Positions 8,312 to 16,503 of a DNA stretch of 38,624 nt are shown here, one piece after another. The notes below the pieces were generated by a model, which ran no database searches, had not been told where the DNA came from, and was given only the letters and a program-made list of their open reading frames with translations. Each line of letters opens with the position of its first letter. The first letter of the stretch is position 1. The DNA is taken from assembly GCA_020048915.1 (NCBI GenBank), contig JAIFLU010000037.1:1-38624 (forward strand). Reading direction: 5' to 3'. The position numbers were made by a program, and so were the translations under genes. This DNA comes from Bacteroidota bacterium (lineage in GTDB: Bacteria > Bacteroidota > Bacteroidia > Bacteroidales > JAAUTT01).

Positions 8312-8908
8312 ATGATACGAGAGATTAACTATAATGAGGTATTTGACGCTCAAATACACTTTAGGACAATATTAGATTGCATGTCCCGACCGGGCAAAGT
8401 CAATCATATTGGTGAAATAAAAATACAAACACCTGGCGATTGGCATCCAGCCTCTGCTCTGGTGGCATTTGCACTATTAAACAGGGATGTGACTTTTTAT
8501 GCCAATAATAATAATGAAACTGTAGCAGAATATTTAACTGTGAATACCAGCGCTGTTCCTGCAACTGTTAATAAAGCCGATTTCGTTTTTATTAATGGAC
8601 TTGATAACGGGGATATTCTGTTAAATACCAATATTGGTGTACTGGAATATCCCGAAAAATCGGCAACAGTAGTTATCGATGTCGAAAATATTTATGATGT
8701 TCCAAAGGATCAAACGCATGAAATTATCCTGCAAGGCCCGGGGGTAGAAACCGAAAAGCGGGTTTATGTGCGTAATATATCCGACTCCATACTACAGGCG
8801 TTGAAAGAACAAAACTCCGAATATCCTTTGGGCGTTGATGTTATCTTAACCGACAGGGAGGGAAATATAATGTGTATTCCCCGCTCAAATAATTTTAGCT
8901 GGAATTAA
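8312..8908 (+). CDS. phnH: C-P lyase core subunit PhnH
   Basis: PhnH (198 residues) is the core subunit that binds PhnJ/PhnG in the C-P lyase complex; it has a PLP-transferase-like fold without the cofactor. The N-terminal signature FDAQIHFRTILDCMSRPGKV is diagnostic, followed by a region corresponding to ALLNRDVTFY and the motif ILQGPGVETEKRVYV, then VILTDREGNIMCIPRSN at the C-terminus. It lies 11 bp after phnG and 18 bp before phnI, in the same transcript. Confidence 0.92.
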   Translation: MIREINYNEVFDAQIHFRTILDCMSRPGKVNHIGEIKIQTPGDWHPASALVAFALLNRDVTFYANNNNETVAEYLTVNTSAVPATVNKADFVFINGLDNGDILLNTNIGVLEYPEKSATVVIDVENIYDVPKDQTHEIILQGPGVETEKRVYVRNISDSILQALKEQNSEYPLGVDVILTDREGNIMCIPRSNNFSWN

Positions 8909-8926
8909 CCGAATAAAAAAAAGAAT

Positions 8927-10066
8927 ATGGCTTATGTATCAGTAAAAGGAGGCGCCGATGCTATTGCAAACGCAAAGGAACTGGTAGAGTTTTACCGGCT
9001 CAGAAAAAGGACACAACCTCTTGAGATAAAACAAATACAATCGCAATTCCGCCTGGCAATAGATAAAGTAATGGGCGAAGGGTCGTTATATGCTCCGGAA
9101 TATGCAGCTCTGGCATTAAAACAAATGGAAGGGGATGTCCTTGAAAGCGCTTTTGTATTAAGAGCTTACCGGGCTACCCTACAACGGAGGTACTATTCCG
9201 ATATTATAAGTACCCGTGAGATGTTTATCCTTCGCAAAATATCTTCCTCATTCAGGGAAATACCTGGTGGACAAGTTCTGGGCCCAACCAGGGACTACAC
9301 CCAAAGGCTTATTGATTCAACAAAATATAATGAATCGCCGGAGGAAATTGACCAATTTTTAAAAGAGTTTGATGGTAAAATTGATAGAGAGAAATTGGTG
9401 GATGTAAATACCTATAATAAAGTAATCGATTTACTAAAGGCAGAAGGCTTGTTAATGCCCGCAGAAAAAAGCTACGATAAAACTGTTAAGGACGTGACCC
9501 TGGAAGCTATCAAGTTTCCTGCTCCACGCTCCGTTACTTTGCAAATGCTTGCCCGGGCTGAATCTGGTGGACTTATGGCGCTTGCTTACAGCAGTATGCG
9601 TGGTTTTGGCGACGGCCATGGCACTATTGGCGAATTACGGTATGGAGCAGTTAAAGTGCGGATTACCGACACCAAAGGTCGTAAACGATATATTGGAAGC
9701 ATTAATGTTACCGAATGTGAGATGATCACAAAGATTAACACCACCAAAGAGTCGAAGATCCCTTATTTTGCAATTGGCTATGGGTTAGTGTTTGGCCAGA
9801 ACGAAACAAAAGCCATCTGTATGAGCATCCTCGAAAGAGGGATACGAAGCGGCAAAAAAGAAAATCCTTCGAATAACCAGGAATTTGTGCTTTACCATAC
9901 CGAGGGGGTAGAAGCAATGGGCTTTACAAACCACCTGAAACTTCCCCATTATGTAACCTTCCAGTCGGGATTGAATAATGTACGCGAATCGGTTAAACGT
10001 AACCAGGAGGAAACAGAAGATAAAATGAAAGTATATAAAGAACTTGCAAAACAACAACAGCAATGA
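8927..10066 (+). CDS. phnI: C-P lyase core subunit PhnI (nucleosidase component)
   Basis: PhnI (379 residues, usual length) is the purine-nucleosidase subunit that, with PhnG, H and L, displaces adenine from MgATP by the phosphonate to give alkylphosphonate ribose triphosphate. Signatures are the start AYVSVKGGADAIANAKEL, LESAFVLRAYRATLQRRYYS, SARGGSGGLMAL-like AESGGLMALAYSSMRGFGDGHGTIGELRYG, and YIGSINVTECEMI. The region AMGFTNHLKLPHYVTFQS near the C-terminus is also typical. The tail (EETEDKMKVYKELAKQQQQ) is low-complexity. Its stop overlaps the phnJ start (ATGA), implying translational coupling. Confidence 0.94.
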   Translation: MAYVSVKGGADAIANAKELVEFYRLRKRTQPLEIKQIQSQFRLAIDKVMGEGSLYAPEYAALALKQMEGDVLESAFVLRAYRATLQRRYYSDIISTREMFILRKISSSFREIPGGQVLGPTRDYTQRLIDSTKYNESPEEIDQFLKEFDGKIDREKLVDVNTYNKVIDLLKAEGLLMPAEKSYDKTVKDVTLEAIKFPAPRSVTLQMLARAESGGLMALAYSSMRGFGDGHGTIGELRYGAVKVRITDTKGRKRYIGSINVTECEMITKINTTKESKIPYFAIGYGLVFGQNETKAICMSILERGIRSGKKENPSNNQEFVLYHTEGVEAMGFTNHLKLPHYVTFQSGLNNVRESVKRNQEETEDKMKVYKELAKQQQQ

Positions 10067-10971
10067 TAGAAAATAAAAAATTCAATACCAGCTATAACTA
10101 TGCTTTTATTGATGAAACTACCAAAAAGGAAATCCGGCGGAAGTTGCTTAAAGCAGTCTGTATTCCAGGATATCAGGTTCCCTATTCTTCTCCTGAAATG
10201 CCTATTGCCCGCGGATGGGGTACCGGAGGTTTACATGTTACATTGGCAATTATTGGACAATCCGACGTATTGAAAATGATTGATCAGGGCAGCGACGCGA
10301 GTGTTAATGCCTGCAACCTGCGCGACTTTGTTCACATGACTACTGATTGTGCAACTACTTTTGATACACGCGAAGCAACAATTATTCAAACCCGCCACCG
10401 TATTACCGAAGAAAAGCTTAGTGATAAACAAATTATGGTGTTTCAGGTTCCTCAGCCCGAACCTCTCCGCAGGGTTGAACGGTACGAATATAAAACCCGT
10501 CAGATGCACGCCGAAAGCGACTATGCTAAAATGTGGCTTACCCTGTATGAAGCCTATGTAAAGTGGGGAGATGTGATGCAAGGAGCCGGTTACCCCGTTA
10601 TGGTGAACGGTCGTTATATAATGTCGCCATCGCCAATTCCTCGCTGGGATGTCCCAAACCTGAATAATTCCGAATGCCTTTATTTGTTTGGCGCTGGTCG
10701 CGAAAAAAGGTTATATGCCGTGCCTCCGCATACGAAAGTTGAACCATTGGAATTCGAAGATGTGAAGTTTCATGTGGAGGATTTTAGCAATGTGAAATGC
10801 GAATCGACCGGATATAATGTTGCCTATATGGATGAGATGTACCAGGACGACGGGGTAACAAAAAAGTTTTATGTGAACGACAGCAACTTTCTCGATAAGC
10901 TTATTGAAAAGGAAGAAGTTGTACAACATTCGAATAAATACATAAAAAAAATTAAAGATGCACTTCAATAA
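10063..10971 (+). CDS. phnJ: PhnJ-family C-P lyase subunit lacking most iron-sulfur cysteines
   Basis: PhnJ is the radical-SAM subunit that cleaves the carbon-phosphorus bond. The 302-residue product aligns throughout: IPGYQVPYSSPEMPIARGWGTGG (its G36 equals E. coli radical Gly32), VIDQG-like MIDQGSDAS, IQTRHRI, FQVPQPEPLRRVE, SPSPIPRWD and LFGAGREKRLYAVPP. In the C-terminal metal region, E. coli has C241-x2-C244-x21-C266-x5-C272. Here the aligned residues are C246, T249, N272 and D278 (CEST, then YVNDSNFLD). The flanking YMDE and DD residues stay in register, so this is substitution and not a frameshift. Remaining cysteines are C33, C84, C96, C205 and C246. The C-terminus is about 20 residues longer than in E. 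coli and lysine-rich. The gene overlaps phnI by 4 bp and phnK by 14 bp. Family membership is certain; C-P lyase activity is not. Confidence 0.93.
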   Translation: MIENKKFNTSYNYAFIDETTKKEIRRKLLKAVCIPGYQVPYSSPEMPIARGWGTGGLHVTLAIIGQSDVLKMIDQGSDASVNACNLRDFVHMTTDCATTFDTREATIIQTRHRITEEKLSDKQIMVFQVPQPEPLRRVERYEYKTRQMHAESDYAKMWLTLYEAYVKWGDVMQGAGYPVMVNGRYIMSPSPIPRWDVPNLNNSECLYLFGAGREKRLYAVPPHTKVEPLEFEDVKFHVEDFSNVKCESTGYNVAYMDEMYQDDGVTKKFYVNDSNFLDKLIEKEEVVQHSNKYIKKIKDALQ

Positions 10972-11818
10972 TCATAATTCCACACACGAATGGGTACTGA
11001 AGGTTGAAAACCTTACCAAGATTTACGGTGAACATACCGAAAATACCCTGGCTAATACCGGCCCTAGCAAGGGCACCAATATTTGCCCCGAAACCGGTAG
11101 TATTGTTGCATGTGCCAATATTTCTTTTGAACTCTTTCCAGGAGAAGTTTTAGGTATAGTTGGCGAAAGTGGTTCGGGCAAATCGACAATTGTTAAACAA
11201 TTGTTTTTTGATTTGGATGTTACTATGGGATCCGCGCTTTTAAGGCCCTTTAAAAATGGGGAGGTAAACATTTTCGAAGAGTCGAATCAAAAAAAACGAT
11301 TTATGCGCAATCACCTAATGGGTATGGTTTACCAGAATCCACGCGATGGGCTTAATTTTGCGTTCACCTCTGGAGGAAATATTGCTGAGAAACTGCTTAT
11401 GGCCGACTTGTTCCATGTCGGAAAAATCCGTGAAAGAGCTGCAGAACTATTAGATAAAACAGAAGTACCTGTTGCCCGTATGGACGATCTCCCGGCATAC
11501 TTTAGCGGGGGAATGCAACAGCGTGTTCAAATTTCCAAAGCTATTGCAAACAATCCTCCACTTTTATTTCTCGATGAGGTAACATCAGGGCTGGATGTGT
11601 CGGTTCAAGCCCGCGTACTGGATCTGATCAGAGGATTACAGCACGAGCTTGGAATAGCGATGATAGTGGTTTCGCATGATTTAAGCGTAATCCGCATGCT
11701 AACCGATCGTACCCTTGTTTTAAAGAATGGGAGAATAGTTGAAAGGGGCTTAACCGACCAGATATTGCAAGACCCGCAGCACGAATACACCCAATTGTTG
11801 GTTAGCTCATTATTATAA
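10958..11818 (+). CDS. phnK: C-P lyase ABC-type ATPase PhnK
   Basis: PhnK is the ABC ATPase that docks on the PhnGHIJ core. Motifs: Walker A GESGSGKST, Q-loop MVYQNPRDGLNF, signature YFSGGMQQRVQ, Walker B LLFLDEVTSGLD (usual form DEPTGGLD), switch SHDLSV, and the family ending EYTQLLVSSLL. Between the first strand (LTKIYG) and CANISFELFPGE there is an insertion of about 25 residues, EHTENTLANTGPSKGTN then ICPETGSIVA. From memory, many PhnK homologues carry two CxxC pairs here (GCPxC and CPxCG). In this copy they read TENT and CPET, leaving one cysteine of four. The start overlaps phnJ by 14 bp. Confidence 0.92.
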   Translation: MHFNNHNSTHEWVLKVENLTKIYGEHTENTLANTGPSKGTNICPETGSIVACANISFELFPGEVLGIVGESGSGKSTIVKQLFFDLDVTMGSALLRPFKNGEVNIFEESNQKKRFMRNHLMGMVYQNPRDGLNFAFTSGGNIAEKLLMADLFHVGKIRERAAELLDKTEVPVARMDDLPAYFSGGMQQRVQISKAIANNPPLLFLDEVTSGLDVSVQARVLDLIRGLQHELGIAMIVVSHDLSVIRMLTDRTLVLKNGRIVERGLTDQILQDPQHEYTQLLVSSLL

Positions 11819-11837
11819 AATTCTAAAAAACAGCATT

Positions 11838-12551
11838 ATGGCAACAATATTAGAAGTTACAAACCTTCGGAAGTGCTTCAACCTGCATATTCTAAACGAT
11901 AAAAAAATTGAAGCGCTGATTGATGTTAATTTTAGTATGGAAGAAGGCGAAATAGTAGGGCTAACCGGAAAATCAGGTTCTGGCAAATCAACCCTGATGA
12001 AAACTATTTACCGGACCTATCTTGCCAGCTCTGGCGAAATGAATTATTTATCAAAAACCTTTGGGAAAATAAACCTGGTGGAAGCCGATGAGCACCAAAT
12101 CCTTCAGCTACGCCGAAAAGAAATTACCTATTGCTCACAGTTCCTGAAAGTAATACCCCGTGTAACTGCTATTGATGTAGTGGCAGATACCATTGTTAAA
12201 AAGGAATCGGACAGACCGTTAGCCAGGGAAATTTCGACCGATTTGATAAAGACTCTTGGTTTGCCGCCTGAATTATGGGACGCATTTCCATCAACTTTTA
12301 GTGGTGGGGAGCAACAACGTATAAACATTGCCAGGGCTATTATTGCCAAGCCCCGCTTTCTATTGGTAGATGAGCCTACCGCTTCGCTGGATACAAAAAC
12401 CAAAGACATTGTTATCGAATTAATTCTTGGCCTGAAAAAAAATGGAACTTCGGTACTGCTTATAACGCATGATGAGTATACTCTGCAACGCTTATCAGAT
12501 AAAACAATCCATCTCCAGCATGGACAAATTCTCGAACAGGTTTTTGCGTAA
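11838..12551 (+). CDS. phnL: C-P lyase ABC-type ATPase PhnL
   Basis: PhnL (237 residues) is the second ABC-type ATPase of the pathway, needed with PhnG/H/I for forming the ribose-triphosphate phosphonate. Walker A is GLTGKSGSGKST, the Q-loop is CSQFLKVIPRVTAIDVV, the signature is FSGGEQQRINIARA, Walker B is FLLVDEPTASLD and the switch histidine is in LLITHDE. It has no transmembrane segment and no permease partner, consistent with a soluble PhnL. It follows phnK by 19 bp. A 90-bp gap with a small hairpin (12567-12586) separates it from phnM. Confidence 0.92.
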   Translation: MATILEVTNLRKCFNLHILNDKKIEALIDVNFSMEEGEIVGLTGKSGSGKSTLMKTIYRTYLASSGEMNYLSKTFGKINLVEADEHQILQLRRKEITYCSQFLKVIPRVTAIDVVADTIVKKESDRPLAREISTDLIKTLGLPPELWDAFPSTFSGGEQQRINIARAIIAKPRFLLVDEPTASLDTKTKDIVIELILGLKKNGTSVLLITHDEYTLQRLSDKTIHLQHGQILEQVFA

Positions 12552-12566
12552 GGTTGTTTTTATTTA

Positions 12567-12586
12567 GGATATATAATTCAATATCC
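12567..12586 (+). other. Small hairpin between phnL and phnM
   Basis: GGATAT and ATATCC form a 6-bp stem around an 8-base loop in the 90-bp phnL-phnM gap, the largest gap inside the operon. It could stabilise or process the messenger. There is no T-tract, so it is not an intrinsic terminator. Confidence 0.25.
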
Positions 12587-12641
12587 ACATAATGCTATTA
12601 AAAGAGATCCTAATTCTATTATTCAACTAAATTATTAGTGG

Positions 12642-13841
12642 ATGAATAACATTGTTATAAATAATGCCAAAATCATAACTCCTAAAGAAGTGATATCCGA
12701 GGGGACAATCATTATTAAAAACGGGGTAATAGCAGAAATCCTTTTGGAACCCAAAAGGAACCAATCTGACGACTTTATGGTATTCGATGCACAAGGAAAT
12801 TATCTAATGCCAGGGATAATTGATATTCACACCGATGCAATGGATTATGAAATAAATCCCAGAACTTCAGCTGATTTCCCGATTGATGTTGCTTTCCGGG
12901 AACTCGAAAAACGATTGTGCGGGGCTGGTATTACAACGGTATATCATTCTATTCATTTGGGTTATCGCGATGCAGAATTCAATCTTCGAAGCAAATATTC
13001 CAGAAAACAGGTGTTCGAGAGCGTATTTGAAGAGTCGTTAAAACATACCATGATTCATAACAAAATTCATCTTCGGTTCGAAATAAGTGGAAACGAAGAT
13101 TATGAGCTATGTTTTGAGCTGATAGAAAAAGGGTACATTTCTTTATTCTCTTTTATGGACCATACACCAGGTCAGGGACAATATCCATTCGACAAGTACC
13201 TTGCCATGGCCGAAAAAAGAGGATTGACAAAAGACCAGGCTATTGCTGAACTTGAGCGCAAGCGGTCGCGACCCAGAATTAGCAAAGAACAAATTCGCGT
13301 TTTGATAGATTTTTTGAAAAGGAAGAATATTCCAATCGCTTCGCATGACGACGATTCAGTCGAAAAAGTTGCTGAAAATCACGATATGGGTATCACTATT
13401 TGTGAATTCCCCATAAATATGGAAACGGCTCATAGGGCCACTGGTTTAAAAATGTCGGTAATTGGAGGGGCTTCAAATGTACTGCGTGGAGGCTCTACCG
13501 GTGGTAACTTAAATGCAACCGATGCTATTGCCAATGGGGTGATGGATACCTTATGCTCCGACTATTATCCCCCTGCAATCCTGCATAGTATATTTATGTT
13601 GTTCGAGCAAGGTATTCTTCCCTTAAACGAAGCTGTTAACATGGCTACCCTTAATGCTGCAAAAGCTGTAAAAATTGATAATTTAACTGGGAGTATTGAG
13701 GTAGGGAAAAATGCAGATTTGGTTTTAGTAAATTATTCTCACACCTTTCCAACCGTATTGAAAACAATAGTATCGGGCAATATTTCTTCAAAATATAATT
13801 TAAAATCCCAACCAGTATTTGAATATAGTAATATATCATGA
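12642..13841 (+). CDS. phnM: PhnM-type RPnTP diphosphatase, copy 1
   Basis: PhnM, an amidohydrolase-superfamily metalloenzyme, removes pyrophosphate from alkylphosphonate ribose 5-triphosphate. The copy has 399 residues. Metal and active-site motifs are GIIDIHTDAMD (about residue 65), the FMDHTPGQGQYPF loop (E. coli MDHSPGQRQF), IASHDDDS and LCSDYYPPAILHS. It departs from E. coli in the motif TPRP, which is NPRT here. The end is the usual SIEVGKNADLVLV. Its stop overlaps the start of a second phnM (ATGA), so both are translated together. Confidence 0.92.
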   Translation: MNNIVINNAKIITPKEVISEGTIIIKNGVIAEILLEPKRNQSDDFMVFDAQGNYLMPGIIDIHTDAMDYEINPRTSADFPIDVAFRELEKRLCGAGITTVYHSIHLGYRDAEFNLRSKYSRKQVFESVFEESLKHTMIHNKIHLRFEISGNEDYELCFELIEKGYISLFSFMDHTPGQGQYPFDKYLAMAEKRGLTKDQAIAELERKRSRPRISKEQIRVLIDFLKRKNIPIASHDDDSVEKVAENHDMGITICEFPINMETAHRATGLKMSVIGGASNVLRGGSTGGNLNATDAIANGVMDTLCSDYYPPAILHSIFMLFEQGILPLNEAVNMATLNAAKAVKIDNLTGSIEVGKNADLVLVNYSHTFPTVLKTIVSGNISSKYNLKSQPVFEYSNIS

Positions 13842-15031
13842 ACAACCTGATTATTAACAATGCACGAATAGTAACCCCTGAAGAGGTTAAAGCAAATGGA
13901 TCGGTACTCATTGAAAACGGTAAAATTGTTGAAATTGCATCCAAACCATTTAATAGTGGATTATTTGGATATAATTCCATCGAGGCCAATGGAAAATATC
14001 TTCTCCCGGGGATTATCGATTTACATACCGATGCCATTGAAGTAGAGATTTGCCCCAGGCCTGCTGCCGATTTCCCAATCGAAGTTGCCTTTCGGGAACT
14101 TGAAAAACGGATGTGCGGAACCGGGATTACCACTGTATTTCATTCGATGCACCTGGGTTCACGCGAATATGAAAAAGATTTCAGAAGTAAATACAAACGC
14201 CCGGAAGTCTTTAAAAAAGTTTTTGATGCTTGCCAAAAGCATAATCTTCTTAATAATAAAATTCACCTGCGCTATGAGGTTACAGGACTCGAAGAATACA
14301 ACTTCTGTTATGAACTTATTAGTAATGGGTATATTTCGTTTTTCTCTTTTATGGATCACACTCCCACTGAAGATTTGTTAACAGAAGAAAAGTTAGAAAA
14401 ATTCTGCCATCGCAAGCGGATTTCAAAAGAACAGGCTGTTAAAGAAATTCATGAACGAATGGAACGTCCTAAAATTACAAAGGAGCAAAAAGGCGATCTA
14501 ATTCATTTTTTGAAACAAAACCACATTCCGATAGCCTCGCACGACGACCGGACAACCGATGTTATTGAGCGAAACCACCAAATGGGTATTACAATCGCCG
14601 AATTTCCAATCACAATAGAAGCGGCTGCAAAAGCTGTTGAGTTAAAAATGGATACTGTTGGCGGAGCCGCTAATGTTCTGCGCGGTGGTTCCAACCTTGG
14701 AAATATTAATGTTCAGGATGCCATTTCGCAAGGGCTTATCAATATTCTTTGTTCCGATTATTATCCACCTGCTATTTTGCAAAGTATATTTATCTTATTT
14801 CAAAAAAACATTTTATCCTTGCCAAAATCAGCTAACCTGGCTTCCCTCAATGCCGCAAAAGCTGCAGGTATCGATAATTGTAAGGGAAGTATTGAGGTGG
14901 GGAAAGATGCAGATGTACTTTTGGTAGATTATACCCATTCTGGTCCAATTCTCGAAAAAAGCATTGTTGGTGGCAACATTTCAGGCGAATACAGTTTAAA
15001 ATCTGCTAAAATATATGAATACTACAATTGA
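13838..15031 (+). CDS. phnM: PhnM-type RPnTP diphosphatase, copy 2 (tandem paralogue)
   Basis: A second full-length PhnM (397 residues) clearly paralogous to the preceding gene (for example ADFPIEVAFRELEKRMCGTGITTV against ADFPIDVAFRELEKRLCGAGITTV, split here by a one-word comparison). It keeps DLHTDAIE, CPRP, FMDHTP, IASHDDRT and LCSDYYPPAILQS. It has lost the GQGQYPF loop after MDHTP, replaced by TEDLLTEEKL. Each copy therefore keeps a canonical element the other lacks, which suggests division of labour between substrates. It overlaps the next gene by 17 bp. Confidence 0.9.
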   Translation: MNNLIINNARIVTPEEVKANGSVLIENGKIVEIASKPFNSGLFGYNSIEANGKYLLPGIIDLHTDAIEVEICPRPAADFPIEVAFRELEKRMCGTGITTVFHSMHLGSREYEKDFRSKYKRPEVFKKVFDACQKHNLLNNKIHLRYEVTGLEEYNFCYELISNGYISFFSFMDHTPTEDLLTEEKLEKFCHRKRISKEQAVKEIHERMERPKITKEQKGDLIHFLKQNHIPIASHDDRTTDVIERNHQMGITIAEFPITIEAAAKAVELKMDTVGGAANVLRGGSNLGNINVQDAISQGLINILCSDYYPPAILQSIFILFQKNILSLPKSANLASLNAAKAAGIDNCKGSIEVGKDADVLLVDYTHSGPILEKSIVGGNISGEYSLKSAKIYEYYN

Positions 15032-15824
15032 AAAACCAAAAGCTGACTTCTTGTTTGAGGAATATCAATCGAAGCAGCACTTTGCTATCGGCTTCGAAAA
15101 TATTCTCAAACAATCGCATGCTTTGCACCATTCTGATAAGTTTATTTTCGATGGCAAAAATTGGATAATTAAGCCTTATCATGGCTTTGCGGTAGTTTCG
15201 ATGGTCAATAACAACCCGGGTAACGAAATCCTGCTTCAAAACCTGTCAGACATTAAAAAGCATCTTAATAACCGCTTAAATAAGCGGGAAACATATTATA
15301 TGCTACCGGAACATAGCTTTCATCAAACCATAGCAAATACCCTTTCGGACAAAAGGTTTTATGAAAATATTGTGAATAAGGGTTTGCTGGATATTTTTCC
15401 TGAGAACGTGGAAGGCGCTTTTAATAAAATTCGCCTCGATTTCAGGAATGGCCCTATTAAGATGAAAATGATTGGTTTAAATGTTTTTGGAAGTTGTGTG
15501 GCTTTATTGGGTATATTCGGAAAAGAAGATGATTATCAAGATATTCAGAGTTTTAGAAAGCAGTTTTACAGCGATTATAAAATTCAGGCAACCGACACCA
15601 AATGGACACGCCCATTTGTAGGTCACATAACGCTAGCTTATTTGGGACGGGAGATAAATAACGAAGAAAGAACTTTGCTGGCCGATATAATTAATGAGGT
15701 AAATTCCTCATTTGATTTTAACGATGCTGTTTTCAATATTACCCAAACAGAGCTTCGGAGCTATACCGATCTCTCCTGTTTCAATAAAATAACTAACTAT
15801 CCGGTATTTAATTTTGTAAAATAA
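15015..15824 (+). CDS. 2H phosphoesterase-superfamily protein in the phn operon
   Basis: A 269-residue protein with two HxT motifs about 100 residues apart: H103-x-T105 ([10 protein letters not shown]) and H204-x-T206 (GHITLAYLG). This is the signature of 2H phosphoesterases, which open 2',3'- or 1'',2''-cyclic phosphates. There is no signal peptide. Its start lies inside the end of phnM2 (17-bp overlap), so it is firmly in the operon. The C-P lyase product is 5-phosphoribosyl 1,2-cyclic phosphate, opened in E. coli by the metallo-beta-lactamase-fold PhnP, and no phnP is seen here. I infer that this protein replaces PhnP. It does not resemble the known phosphonate-operon 2H family DUF1045 at its N-terminus. 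Confidence 0.75.
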   Translation: MNTTIEKPKADFLFEEYQSKQHFAIGFENILKQSHALHHSDKFIFDGKNWIIKPYHGFAVVSMVNNNPGNEILLQNLSDIKKHLNNRLNKRETYYMLPEHSFHQTIANTLSDKRFYENIVNKGLLDIFPENVEGAFNKIRLDFRNGPIKMKMIGLNVFGSCVALLGIFGKEDDYQDIQSFRKQFYSDYKIQATDTKWTRPFVGHITLAYLGREINNEERTLLADIINEVNSSFDFNDAVFNITQTELRSYTDLSCFNKITNYPVFNFVK

Positions 15825-15831
15825 AACGTTC

Positions 15832-16485
15832 ATGTTACACCATATCGATTATTTCCCAGAAAAACCAGAAGGCGCCGATGCTAAAATGCTGGGGGAAGAA
15901 CCTTATATCCATCCTACCTGCAAGGTCCGTGATAGCAAATTAGGAAGTTGGATAGCACTGGGGCCAAATACTTCAATTTCTGAATCGAGTTTCGATGACT
16001 ATAGCTACACTGCCGGAAATGTTTCGATTGTTTGGGCTACCATAGGAAAATTCTGTTCCATAGCTAACGGAACACGCATAAACCCAGGAAACCATCCGCA
16101 ATGGAGAGTTACCCAGCATCATAGTACCTACCGCCGGAAACGTTATGGTTTTGACACAGTAGATGACGAGGAATTTTTTGGCTGGCGAAAAAGTCACCAC
16201 TGCCAGATTGGTCACGACGTTTGGCTTGGAACACGGGTTATTGTAATGCCCGGTGTTAAAATAGGAACAGGGGCTGTTGTTGGCGCCGGTGCTTTGGTGA
16301 CTAAAGACATTGGCGATTACGAGGTTGCTGTGGGCGTTCCTGCTCGTGTAATTAAACTTCGTTTCCCAAAAGATCAGATAACAAAGCTTTTAGATTCGCA
16401 ATGGTGGGAATGGGACAGGCAAACACTTGAATCGAGGTTCAACGATTTGCTTTCAATCGATCAGTTTATTGAAAAGTATTGCTGA
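15832..16485 (+). CDS. Hexapeptide-repeat acyltransferase of phosphonate operons
   Basis: A 217-residue left-handed beta-helix acetyltransferase of the chloramphenicol/xenobiotic acetyltransferase type. Imperfect hexapeptide repeats run from about residue 30 ([20 protein letters not shown]) to 170. The catalytic His region is [15 protein letters not shown], followed by [28 protein letters not shown] (in two stretches) and the closing [14 protein letters not shown]. Such transferases recur in C-P lyase operons and probably acetylate aminoalkylphosphonates before or during breakdown, the role PhnO plays in E. coli. It is 8 bp after the 2H gene. Confidence 0.85.
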   Translation: MLHHIDYFPEKPEGADAKMLGEEPYIHPTCKVRDSKLGSWIALGPNTSISESSFDDYSYTAGNVSIVWATIGKFCSIANGTRINPGNHPQWRVTQHHSTYRRKRYGFDTVDDEEFFGWRKSHHCQIGHDVWLGTRVIVMPGVKIGTGAVVGAGALVTKDIGDYEVAVGVPARVIKLRFPKDQITKLLDSQWWEWDRQTLESRFNDLLSIDQFIEKYC

Positions 16486-16503
16486 AATATTAATACCCGA
16501 AAA

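Noticed and set aside
10780-10971. A frameshift as the cause of the missing PhnJ cysteines
   Set aside because: The surrounding residues (YMDE, DD, YV) stay aligned with E. coli PhnJ on both sides of the lost positions, so these are substitutions in the correct frame.
12642-15031. The two phnM genes as an assembly duplication
   Set aside because: The copies differ throughout, including active-site loops, and overlap precisely by ATGA, so they are genuine diverged paralogues.
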